Of a stretch of 31,672 bases of DNA, positions 15,334-22,334 are shown piece after piece. The stretch comes from DATNIC01 sp035604635 (GTDB lineage: Bacteria > Vulcanimicrobiota > Vulcanimicrobiia > Vulcanimicrobiales > Vulcanimicrobiaceae), in assembly GCA_035604635.1 (NCBI GenBank), contig DATNIC010000157.1, positions 1 through 31,672 on the forward strand, read 5' to 3'. Numbering within the stretch: the stretch's first letter is position 1; the number at the start of each line of letters is the position of its first letter. The position numbers and the translations under genes were made by a program. The notes below the pieces were generated by a model, which worked only from the letters and a program-made list of their open reading frames with translations, searched no databases and was not told the origin of the DNA.

Positions 15334-16905
15334 CTATTCCCACTCGACCGTCGCCGGGGGCTTCGAGGTGATATCGTATGCGACGCGATTGATGCCGGAG
15401 ACTTCGTTGACGATTCGCGTGCTGATTCGTTCGAGCAGATCGTGTGGAAGCCGTGCCCAGTCCGCCGTCATTCCGTCCTCGCTCGTGATCGCGCGGACTG
15501 CGACAAGATTGGCATACGTCCGGCCGTCGCCTTGCACGCCGACGCTTTGCAGCGGCGTCAGGACCGCGAAATATTGCCAGGGCTTCGGCGAGAGGTCGGC
15601 GGCCTCGATCTCGGTCGTTACGATCGCATCGGCCTCGCGGACGGTAGCAAGCCGCTCTTCGTCGACCGCGCCCAAGACGCGGACGGCAAGACCCGGTCCG
15701 GGAAACGGCTGACGTTCGACGATCTCCGGGGGCAAGCCCAAGACGCGACCGGCGGCGCGGACCTCGTCCTTGAAGAGCGCGCGCAGCGGCTCGATCAACG
15801 CGAGATTCATTTTCTCCGGCAAGCCGCCGACGTTGTGGTGCGACTTGATCTTGTGCCCGGCCTTGGATTGCGGAGTCTTCGACTCGATCACGTCGGGATA
15901 GAGCGTCCCTTGCACGAGAAAACGGGCGCCCTCGATCTTCTTGGCCTCTTCGTCGAAGACCGCGATGAACTCGTGACCGATCCGGATGCGCTTCTCCTCC
16001 GGATCGACGACGCCCGCCAAACGTTCCAGGAAACGGCGACGCGCGTCGACCGCAACGACGTTGAGGTGCATTATTTCGCGGAAGGCTTCGACGACCTTGG
16101 GCGCCTCGTCTTTGCGCAGCAGCCCGTGATCGACGAAGATGCAGGTGAGCTGCTTCCCCACGGCGCGCGCAACGAGCGTTGCGGCGACGGCGGAATCGAC
16201 GCCGCCGGAAAGCGCGCAGATCACCTTCGCGTCGCCGACCTGCTCGCGAATCTGCGCCGTCGCCTGCTCGACGAACGACTCCATTTTCCACGACGGAGCG
16301 ATTCCCGCGATTCGGTACAAGAAATTTTCTAAAATCGTTCGGCCGGCTTCGGTATGGACGACTTCGGGGTGGAATTGAACGCCGTAGATCCGGCGCTCGA
16401 TGTTTCCGATCGCTGCGACATTGCACCGCTGCGTGTGCGCGAGGACGACGAAGCCTTCGGGCGGGACGACGACGCTATCGCCGTGCGACATCCACACCCG
16501 GCTTTGCTGCGGGACGCCGGCAAAAAACGCTTCGCGCAGATCGACCTCCAACGTCGCGGGACCGAATTCCGCGTGTTCGAGCGGGATCAGTTCCCCGCCG
16601 AGGTCGCGCGCCAGCAGCTGCATTCCGTAACAGATGCCGAGGACCGGCAGCCCGCTCTCCAAAATGCGCCGATCCATCCCCGGTGAGTCTGGGCGAAGCG
16701 TGCTCTCCGGACCGCCGGACAGGATGATCGCCGAAGGCGAACGCCGCTCGATCTCCGGCCACGGCGTGTCATACGGTAAGAGCTCGCAGAACACGCGCGC
16801 CTCGCGGGTCCGCCGCGCGATCAGCTGACTGTATTGCGCGCCGAAGTCCAGGATGACGACGCTCGTCTTCTGCGTGGCCGCCCCGCTCTCGACGGTCTGT
16901 GTCAT
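15334..16905 (-). CDS. guaA: GMP synthase (glutamine-hydrolysing) GuaA
   Basis: A 523-residue two-part enzyme that aminates XMP to GMP. The class I glutaminase half has GICYGMQ with nucleophile Cys92 and the triad His179/Glu181 in VQFHPEVVH. The ATP pyrophosphatase half has the PP-loop ALSGGVDSAVAATL (SGGVDS at 233-238) and the C-terminal dimer domain with RQPFPGPGLAVRVLG and ITSKPPATVEWE. Length and domain order are standard. It is separated from the second purP by 50 bases, in which I see no convincing promoter or ribosome site, and is followed 11 bases later by purD. GuaB, which makes XMP, is not in the window. Confidence 0.97.
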   Translation of the reverse strand: MTQTVESGAATQKTSVVILDFGAQYSQLIARRTREARVFCELLPYDTPWPEIERRSPSAIILSGGPESTLRPDSPGMDRRILESGLPVLGICYGMQLLARDLGGELIPLEHAEFGPATLEVDLREAFFAGVPQQSRVWMSHGDSVVVPPEGFVVLAHTQRCNVAAIGNIERRIYGVQFHPEVVHTEAGRTILENFLYRIAGIAPSWKMESFVEQATAQIREQVGDAKVICALSGGVDSAVAATLVARAVGKQLTCIFVDHGLLRKDEAPKVVEAFREIMHLNVVAVDARRRFLERLAGVVDPEEKRIRIGHEFIAVFDEEAKKIEGARFLVQGTLYPDVIESKTPQSKAGHKIKSHHNVGGLPEKMNLALIEPLRALFKDEVRAAGRVLGLPPEIVERQPFPGPGLAVRVLGAVDEERLATVREADAIVTTEIEAADLSPKPWQYFAVLTPLQSVGVQGDGRTYANLVAVRAITSEDGMTADWARLPHDLLERISTRIVNEVSGINRVAYDITSKPPATVEWE

Positions 16906-16955
16906 GAGCAGCTTGTTCTCGCGCGTCGTTCGCGTGCCCCTGTGGATAGTTCGCG

Positions 16956-18092
16956 CTACGTCAGGACCTCGGCCAGCCTATCCGCATCCCGTGCAAAGAC
17001 GATTTCCATCGCGATGCGCTCGCCCACCGAGACGTCGCGGCCCCAGCGATACGACGAGTAGGGCGTGTAGCGCGTCCCCGGCGATCCTGGAATGCGGAGC
17101 GAAACGTCGTAGACGACGAACGCTTTCGGCGGACCGGCAACGATGACGGTCTGCAAAGCAAAGGGGCCGATCACCCCTGGTGCCGATTGCGCGCCGGCCG
17201 CGCGAACGAATCGCTCGCCCAGCTCAAACGCCTGTTCGAGCATCGATTCGGTGACGGTCGCGGCGATGTGACCGGCTTCTTCCATCCGCACCGGTTCATC
17301 GGCTAGCGCTTGCGCTTGCGCGAACGGCAAGCCCCGCAAGCCGTCGAGATTCGTTTGCCGTCGCGTGTCCGTCCCGCAGAGTTCGAGCTCACCGAGAATC
17401 GGTGAGTAGAAGAAGTTCAGATTGACCGACGGCCCAAGCGCATACTCCTCGATCACCGCCCTGCGCAGGCCGTCTTCCGTCACCAGTTCCGCCTCGATGA
17501 GGCGGTCCGCGGCCTCTTCGTATTCTTCGAACGTGCGCACGAGAAAGAACGCACGCTCGAAACTGACCTTGGCATGGGGCGCTTTGACCATCACGAGGCG
17601 ATCGATCTCGTGAGGGTCTCGGAATTGCAGCGGATGCCGTATCCCGGAGGACTCGAGCAGTGCGTACTGGTTGTCCGCCTCGTCTCGCTCTTCGGCGCGC
17701 AGCAGCCTGCGATTTCCAAAGAACGGAACCTTCATCCCGCTCTCGATCTGGTCGTACGAGTACTCCTGGTGGAGATAGACTTCGAACGAGCGATTGGCGA
17801 CGAAGATGACGTTGCGCCCGACCAATTTCTCCTGGACGTCGTCGCGCAAGATGTCGGCGAAGCGTTCGAGCTCGAGGACCTCGTCGACGCAGCCTCGCTC
17901 CGGATCAGCTTGGCGGCCGAAGTGCCGCGCGTAGGTCTGCTCGCGGCCACGCGCGGTGACGATCAAATTGCGCAGGCCCTGCGCGCGGGCGCCGGCCGCA
18001 AGGTCGAGCGCCGAGTGGCTTCCGACGCAGGACAGCGTGAGGTTGCGGCGGTCATAACGCGCTAACGTCGCGGCGAGACCGGATGCGCTCAT
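16956..18092 (-). CDS. PurP-family protein, divergent clade (FAICAR synthetase-like)
   Basis: A 378-residue relative of archaeal PurP, the formate- and ATP-dependent FAICAR synthetase. It keeps CVGSHSALDLAAGA (His26), the bridge segment GMKVPFFGNRRLLRAEER, the DTRRQTNLDG motif, VIGPFALQTVI, and the C-terminal DVSLRIPGSPGTRYTPYSSY plus SVGERIAMEI. From memory these last motifs match the second PurP clade found in some archaea rather than M. jannaschii MJ0136. The glycine-rich ATP loop is replaced: APHAKVSFERAFFLV stands where the canonical type has GGKGY. It may use another substrate or serve as a partner of the upstream PurP. The ATG overlaps the M61 peptidase stop by four bases. Family membership is firm; activity is not. 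Confidence 0.82.
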   Translation of the reverse strand: MSASGLAATLARYDRRNLTLSCVGSHSALDLAAGARAQGLRNLIVTARGREQTYARHFGRQADPERGCVDEVLELERFADILRDDVQEKLVGRNVIFVANRSFEVYLHQEYSYDQIESGMKVPFFGNRRLLRAEERDEADNQYALLESSGIRHPLQFRDPHEIDRLVMVKAPHAKVSFERAFFLVRTFEEYEEAADRLIEAELVTEDGLRRAVIEEYALGPSVNLNFFYSPILGELELCGTDTRRQTNLDGLRGLPFAQAQALADEPVRMEEAGHIAATVTESMLEQAFELGERFVRAAGAQSAPGVIGPFALQTVIVAGPPKAFVVYDVSLRIPGSPGTRYTPYSSYRWGRDVSVGERIAMEIVFARDADRLAEVLT

Positions 18093-19990
18093 CGTGCCGG
18101 AGTCCTCGGCCGCGTGATCGCGGCCAGCAGGTCTTTCGTCCCGGGAATTCGCTCGAGTTGCGGAAAACGCGGCCCGTCGTGATAGTCGACGTCGTAGGTG
18201 CGGTAATAGCCGGCATTTTCTACGAGCAGCACGATCGGGGCGATGCTGCCTTTCGCGGCCTTGATCGCGGCTTCGAAGCCCTCGCGTGAAAATGCGCGTC
18301 CGTCGACGGCGACGATCCGCATCCCCGGAGAGAGCCCCGCCTTCGCCGCCGGCGACCCCACGAGGACGTCGCTGATCGCGCCGCTCGTGCTCAACCCGAG
18401 GCCCAGCGTGTAGCGCGCTTGAATCCGGTTCTGCCGCCCGTCGTTCATTTTTTCGTATGGCGACGGCTCTTCCTTATAGACCAAGCGCCAGCCGGCGCGC
18501 TCGAGTGCATCGAGCGGCGGATGGGGCGCAACCTGATCGATGCGGGCGCGAAAAAATCCCGCCCAATCGTAGGGGTAGACGGCGTTCAGCGCCACGATGA
18601 CGTCGCTGCGTGTGTATGGAACGACCACCGGCGGCGTGTCACGCCCGCCGAAAAACGCGCGCGCCATGTCGTCGAGCGAGCGGCGGCCGTTCGTGCCCGT
18701 GCGGATGATCGTGTCGGCGTCGAGCCACACGAAGACGCCCTCGGAGTAAAAGTCGACGCCGCGCCGCAGCGAGCTGTACGATCCGGAGGCGGTGTATAGA
18801 AACGGCGCCGAGACCGCCGTATCCAAAAGCGGACGCGTGAGACGGCCGGGCTCCGTATCGAGCGATGCGGCGATCAGCGCGTACAGGTCCGGGACATACT
18901 TGGCATCGAGCAGACCGCTGCGAAATGCGAAGACCTCGCCGTAAAACTGCGTCATTCCTTCGTAGACCCAAAGCAGATCGGTCTCCATCGGGCGCTGGTA
19001 GTCGGGCGTCGCAAGATCGGCGGGCCGCCGGTATTTGCCGTCCCACGAGTGGTTGAACTCGTGCGGGAGCAGGTCGGCCCCGGACTGGAGCGCATCTTCG
19101 TCGATCAGATAGCGTTCGCCGGAACCGTTGTCGCTCTCTTCGTGGTGTTCGAGCCCGTGGAAGCCGATGTGATCGCTCAAAGTGAGCAGGAAATGATACG
19201 AGCGCCAGTGACGTGCGCCGTAAACAGCCAGCGCCTCGCGCACGAGCCGCTTGTACTTGACGATCGTCGCATCCGAGGCGTTGAGTGCCGCCGCGCTGTC
19301 GGCGAAAAGATCGAGCTCGCTCGTCCAACCCTCGCCGGCGACGAGCGGGATTTTGCGCGTAAAGAAACCGGTGTCCAGCGTCGAGTCGACGAGCAGCTCG
19401 AGCGAGGTCGGCGCAAATTCGACGCGCGCCCCGTCGCGACGGGCCTGCGTCAGCGCCGTCCCGTATTCCCAGCCTTCCGGCAACGTGATCGCCGCGCGCA
19501 CGTTGATGGCGGCAACCGGACTCCCCGCAGGATAGAGGAGCAGGTCGTTCCACTCGATGACCGCGACCTTGTCGCTCGTCCCGAGCCGCTCGCTGCTGCG
19601 GCCGTAACGGATCGAATCGAACGCGACGTCGAGTGCCGTTGTCCCCGATGGGACATCGACGTGAAACGCGTAGAGATCGATGGTGTCGCGCCGCCACGGG
19701 ACGAGCGTCGACCCCGCAGCGATCCGCAGTGCCGCGAGATTTTCGATCCGGCCGGTCGGCCCGTGTTCGCCCGGGATCCATTTCGGAAAGTACAAGGTGA
19801 GCGGTCCCGGCCCGACGGGGATCGTCTCACGGACGTGGACGATCCCTTGGGTCACCGTCGACGCGTCGATACTGAGAGCGATGGGCTCGCCCACTTGCGC
19901 GCCGGCCCCCGCCGGAAGCGCGACACAGCAAGCTAGTACTGCCGCAATACGAGGAGAGCTAAACCACGCTGGAATCGTCGAGGACCACAT
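18089..19990 (-). CDS. M61 family metallopeptidase (glycyl aminopeptidase-like) with PDZ domain
   Basis: About 633 residues. A signal peptide (hydrophobic IAAVLACCVALPAGAGA after a short start) predicts export. An N-terminal beta domain (LTLYFPKWIPGEHGPTGRIENL) leads to the gluzincin active site LLPHEFNHSWDGKYRRP (HEFNH at about 310-314) and the third ligand in LLWVYEGMTQFYGE (Glu about 344). A PDZ domain near 530-600 has AKAGLSPGMRIVAVDGRAF. These are the features of M61 peptidases. I choose the ATG at 19990, which overlaps the upstream purP by 32 bases. Upstream in-frame sequence only shadows purP. The downstream purP starts inside its stop codon (ATGA). A secreted peptidase between two purine genes has no obvious functional link. 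Confidence 0.88.
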   Translation of the reverse strand: MWSSTIPAWFSSPRIAAVLACCVALPAGAGAQVGEPIALSIDASTVTQGIVHVRETIPVGPGPLTLYFPKWIPGEHGPTGRIENLAALRIAAGSTLVPWRRDTIDLYAFHVDVPSGTTALDVAFDSIRYGRSSERLGTSDKVAVIEWNDLLLYPAGSPVAAINVRAAITLPEGWEYGTALTQARRDGARVEFAPTSLELLVDSTLDTGFFTRKIPLVAGEGWTSELDLFADSAAALNASDATIVKYKRLVREALAVYGARHWRSYHFLLTLSDHIGFHGLEHHEESDNGSGERYLIDEDALQSGADLLPHEFNHSWDGKYRRPADLATPDYQRPMETDLLWVYEGMTQFYGEVFAFRSGLLDAKYVPDLYALIAASLDTEPGRLTRPLLDTAVSAPFLYTASGSYSSLRRGVDFYSEGVFVWLDADTIIRTGTNGRRSLDDMARAFFGGRDTPPVVVPYTRSDVIVALNAVYPYDWAGFFRARIDQVAPHPPLDALERAGWRLVYKEEPSPYEKMNDGRQNRIQARYTLGLGLSTSGAISDVLVGSPAAKAGLSPGMRIVAVDGRAFSREGFEAAIKAAKGSIAPIVLLVENAGYYRTYDVDYHDGPRFPQLERIPGTKDLLAAITRPRTPAR

Positions 19991-21029
19991 CCAACGAGTT
20001 ACTGAGCAGCGCATTCTTGATTTCGCGGGCGATCCGCCGGCCGGTCGACATCGGCTCCGTGTAGTACAAGTACGAGTACGGCGAGCCGTCGATGAAGAGG
20101 TTCGTCCCCGCAACGATCCGGGCCGAAATCTCCATCACGTAGAACTGGGCGTCCGGCGTGATGATCGTCTCGATCGAGAATGCGCCGAAAAGGCCCTTTG
20201 CCCCGCAGATCTCTTTACTGACGCGTACGACGTTCTCACCCATCTGATACGCTTCGGCGAGCATGCTCTCACGCAGCGAGACCGGTTGATTGCCGACGAC
20301 GACGTACGACGGCTCGATGTCGAGGTTCTCTTGGGCGGCGGCGGGGATGCGCCCGAGGGAATCGACGTTCGTCTCATAGCGGCGATCCATGCTCATGATC
20401 TCGAGCCGGCCGGTCAACGGCGAGTAGAAATAGTGAATGTAGAGCGGGACGCCGATGATGTATTCTTGCAAGATGTGCTTGTTGCGCGTCAACAGCCCGG
20501 CGCGCTCTTCGAAGTCTTTCGAATCGCGAACGAACATGTAGCCTTTGCCGCCGAGCGCGCCGTAAAGCTTGACGATGACCGGGCGGTCGATTTCGGCGCC
20601 GGTCTTGAACTGGCGCGGGACGGTCAGCCCCGCGCGCGTGAGCCACTGACGCTGCAGCTCGCGGCTTGCTTCCCAGTCGAGGACCGCCTTGTTCCCGAAG
20701 TACGGAATCCGCATCTTCTTGTGCTCTTCGAGCGACAGATACGCGACGAACGAGCCATGGGGGACGATGATCAGCTTGCGTTTCTCGAGCTCGGGGACGA
20801 GCCCCATGAAATCCTTGTACTCTGCGATCGCGATGACTTCGTCGACGAAGGGAAACGAACGGTAAAGCCGTTCGGTCTTGCGGTTGGTGATCGCGAGGGT
20901 GCGGAAACCCTCGTCGTGCGCTCCCTTGAGGATCTGGAGCGCCGAGTGCGAACCTAGCGTCGCGATCGTGTAGAAATCGCCGGACGCACGGCCGATCTGA
21001 GCGGGACGAAGTTCGGGTGTAACGATCAC
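19959..21029 (-). CDS. purP: 5-formaminoimidazole-4-carboxamide ribonucleotide synthetase PurP
   Basis: A 356-residue ATP-grasp enzyme of the archaeal PurP family, which makes FAICAR from AICAR, formate and ATP without folate. It resembles M. jannaschii MJ0136 along its length: TIATLGSHSALQILKGA (His28), LIIVPHGSFVAYLSLEE, MRIPYFGNKAVLDWE, the ATP loop VIVKLYGALGGKGYMF, the family segment QEYIIGVPLYIHYFYSPLTG, MDRRYETNVDSLGRIPA, EISARIVAGTNLF, and STGRRIAREIKNAL. The start is a GTG at 21029 that overlaps the upstream stop codon (GTGA) and gives the expected N-terminus; longer in-frame sequence only shadows the upstream gene. It is downstream of purL-purQ and the PurS-like gene and overlaps the M61 gene by 32 bases. 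PurP is rare in bacteria. Confidence 0.93.
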   Translation of the reverse strand: MIVTPELRPAQIGRASGDFYTIATLGSHSALQILKGAHDEGFRTLAITNRKTERLYRSFPFVDEVIAIAEYKDFMGLVPELEKRKLIIVPHGSFVAYLSLEEHKKMRIPYFGNKAVLDWEASRELQRQWLTRAGLTVPRQFKTGAEIDRPVIVKLYGALGGKGYMFVRDSKDFEERAGLLTRNKHILQEYIIGVPLYIHYFYSPLTGRLEIMSMDRRYETNVDSLGRIPAAAQENLDIEPSYVVVGNQPVSLRESMLAEAYQMGENVVRVSKEICGAKGLFGAFSIETIITPDAQFYVMEISARIVAGTNLFIDGSPYSYLYYTEPMSTGRRIAREIKNALLSNSLDVVLDDSSVV

Positions 21030-21496
21030 GTGATAATTACCTGAAACGCAGGATTGCAGAGTAACGTCTCGGCGGCGTTCGCGATCACCTCTTGCGACGC
21101 TACCTCGCCTTCCGACTCCCAGAGCCGCCAACCCTTGTAGCGCCGATAGCCGAAGACGCCTTCTAAGGTACGTCCCGCCAGGCGGACTTCGCGCAGAGCG
21201 GCCGGCCGCGGCTGGCCGGCGTCCTCGTCGCGCTCGCCGACCCAGACTTCGCCGGGCCGCGGCCGCGGCGAGCCGAGGGCGAAGAGCACATGCTTGTTCG
21301 GGTTGAAAATCGTCTCGATGCTGCGGATCTGCGCTTCGAGATCGTCCGCGCGCGCTTCCTCGACATCGAAGACCCAGACTTCGGAACGTTCGAGTTTCCG
21401 GCACACGATCCCCAAACGAACCAAGGTCACGAGCGTCGTGTACGCCTCGTTGTCGGGGATCGTCAGTTCGACGCTGTACGCCACCGGCTTCAGCAC
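21026..21496 (-). CDS. Uncharacterised 156-residue protein, possible PurS-like subunit
   Basis: I do not recognise this protein with certainty. The first 75 residues (AYSVELTIPDNEAYTTLVTLVRLG through DDLEAQIRSIETIFNPNKHVLFAL) have a strand-helix-strand-strand-helix-strand pattern of about the size of PurS, the small dimeric linker needed by short-type PurL and PurQ to form FGAM synthetase. No other PurS candidate is in the window. The remaining 80 residues (RPGEVWVGERDEDAG, then RTLEGVFGYRRYKGWRLWE) are an extra region absent from PurS. It starts 13 bases after purQ, and its stop overlaps the GTG of purP. The position supports a purine role; the PurS link is inference from context and size. 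Confidence 0.5.
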   Translation of the reverse strand: MLKPVAYSVELTIPDNEAYTTLVTLVRLGIVCRKLERSEVWVFDVEEARADDLEAQIRSIETIFNPNKHVLFALGSPRPRPGEVWVGERDEDAGQPRPAALREVRLAGRTLEGVFGYRRYKGWRLWESEGEVASQEVIANAAETLLCNPAFQVIIT

Positions 21497-21509
21497 GGCG
21501 AGGGGCCCG

Positions 21510-22334
21510 TCATTTCTTCACCCCAAGCGCGCGCGCGAGCCCCGCGAAGAGCCTGATGCCGCCCGCCGGAGCGAGCATCTTCGCCGCATCGCCGCGCGCA
21601 TCGAGGCGGACCGCCCCGTCACGCTGCTGATACGTCCAGGCATCGCGCTCGGCGTGCGGCATGATCGCAAGGACGTTCCCGTCTTTGTTCGTCAACGCAG
21701 CGGCGCCGAACGGCGAGCCGTTCGGTGTCGCCTCCGGCGTGAAATTGCCGAAGCGATCGCAATAGCGGAACGCGATGTGTCCGCTGCGATGCAAGCGCCC
21801 CAGCTCGTGCCGGCTGGCCGCCAGTCTCCCCTCGCCGTGCGCCGCCCACATTGGGATGATCTCTTCTGCCCGAAGATTCGTCGTGATCGCGCAACGGTCG
21901 GGCGGGACGGATAGCTTGACGTAGACGTGACGGCAAACGAACCGGCCGCCGGGCTTGTTCGGCGCGAATGCTGCGGTCGGACGGCGCGCGGGACCAGTCC
22001 CGGGGACCAGTCCCGCTTCGACGAGAATCTGGGCGCCGTTGCAGATGCCCAGGACCAGCACCCCGCGCTGCGCCGCAGCGACGACTGCATCCATCATTGC
22101 GTCGTGTGCGGCGATCGCACCGGCGCGGATTCGATCCTCGTATGCGAAGCCGCCGGGCAGAACGTACGCGTCGTAACCGCGCAACGCCGCCGGGCCGGCG
22201 CTCCAATGGACGAGCGTCGCGTGCAAGCCGACGGCTAGGCATGCGCGGACCGTTTCTTCTTCACTATTCGAGCCGGGAAAGATCGGGACCGCAACGCGCG
22301 CTGCGCGGTGGCCCCGCGCCGCGCTAATCTTCAT
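21510..22334 (-). CDS. purQ: FGAM synthetase glutaminase subunit PurQ
   Basis: About 274 residues. This class I glutaminase releases ammonia for the FGAR to FGAM step carried out with PurL. It has RVAVPIFPGSNSEEE, LPGGFAYEDRIRAGAIAAHDAMM, the nucleophile elbow GICNGAQIL (Cys98), and the His of AAHGEGRLAA. I choose the ATG at 22334, which overlaps the purL stop by 11 bases and gives a short N-terminal extension. An ATG at 22364 is also in frame but lies deeper in purL. The loop after the nucleophile carries a 13-base tandem repeat at the DNA level (see separate entry) and is longer than usual before RFVCRHVYVKL. Operon order is purL-purQ-PurS-like-purP. Confidence 0.94.
   Translation of the reverse strand: MKISAARGHRAARVAVPIFPGSNSEEETVRACLAVGLHATLVHWSAGPAALRGYDAYVLPGGFAYEDRIRAGAIAAHDAMMDAVVAAAQRGVLVLGICNGAQILVEAGLVPGTGPARRPTAAFAPNKPGGRFVCRHVYVKLSVPPDRCAITTNLRAEEIIPMWAAHGEGRLAASRHELGRLHRSGHIAFRYCDRFGNFTPEATPNGSPFGAAALTNKDGNVLAIMPHAERDAWTYQQRDGAVRLDARGDAAKMLAPAGGIRLFAGLARALGVKK
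21990..22015. repeat. Two perfect tandem copies of a 13-bp unit inside purQ
   Basis: GGGACCAGTCCCG occurs at 21990-22002 and again at 22003-22015. Each unit is itself a dyad (GGGAC-CA-GTCCC). Because 13 is not a multiple of three, gain or loss of one copy would shift the purQ frame. In protein it encodes the GLVPGTGP stretch after the nucleophile domain. Confidence 0.9.

Noticed and set aside
16938..16946. DnaA-box-like CTATCCACA (minus strand) between purP and guaA
   Set aside because: A single site with one mismatch to TTATCCACA. There is no cluster, no AT-rich element and no replication-initiation gene nearby, so an origin is not supported.
19680..20957. 425-codon plus-strand open frame opposite the purP/M61 genes
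   Set aside because: Composition is that of antisense shadow text (Arg, Asp, Val, Ala) and it spans two well-supported genes on the other strand.
16956..21404. Long in-frame extensions upstream of purP (to 21404) and of the M61 peptidase (to 20113)
   Set aside because: The extra N-terminal residues are arginine-rich text produced by reading the neighbouring gene in another frame. Family alignments start at the GTG (21029) and ATG (19990).
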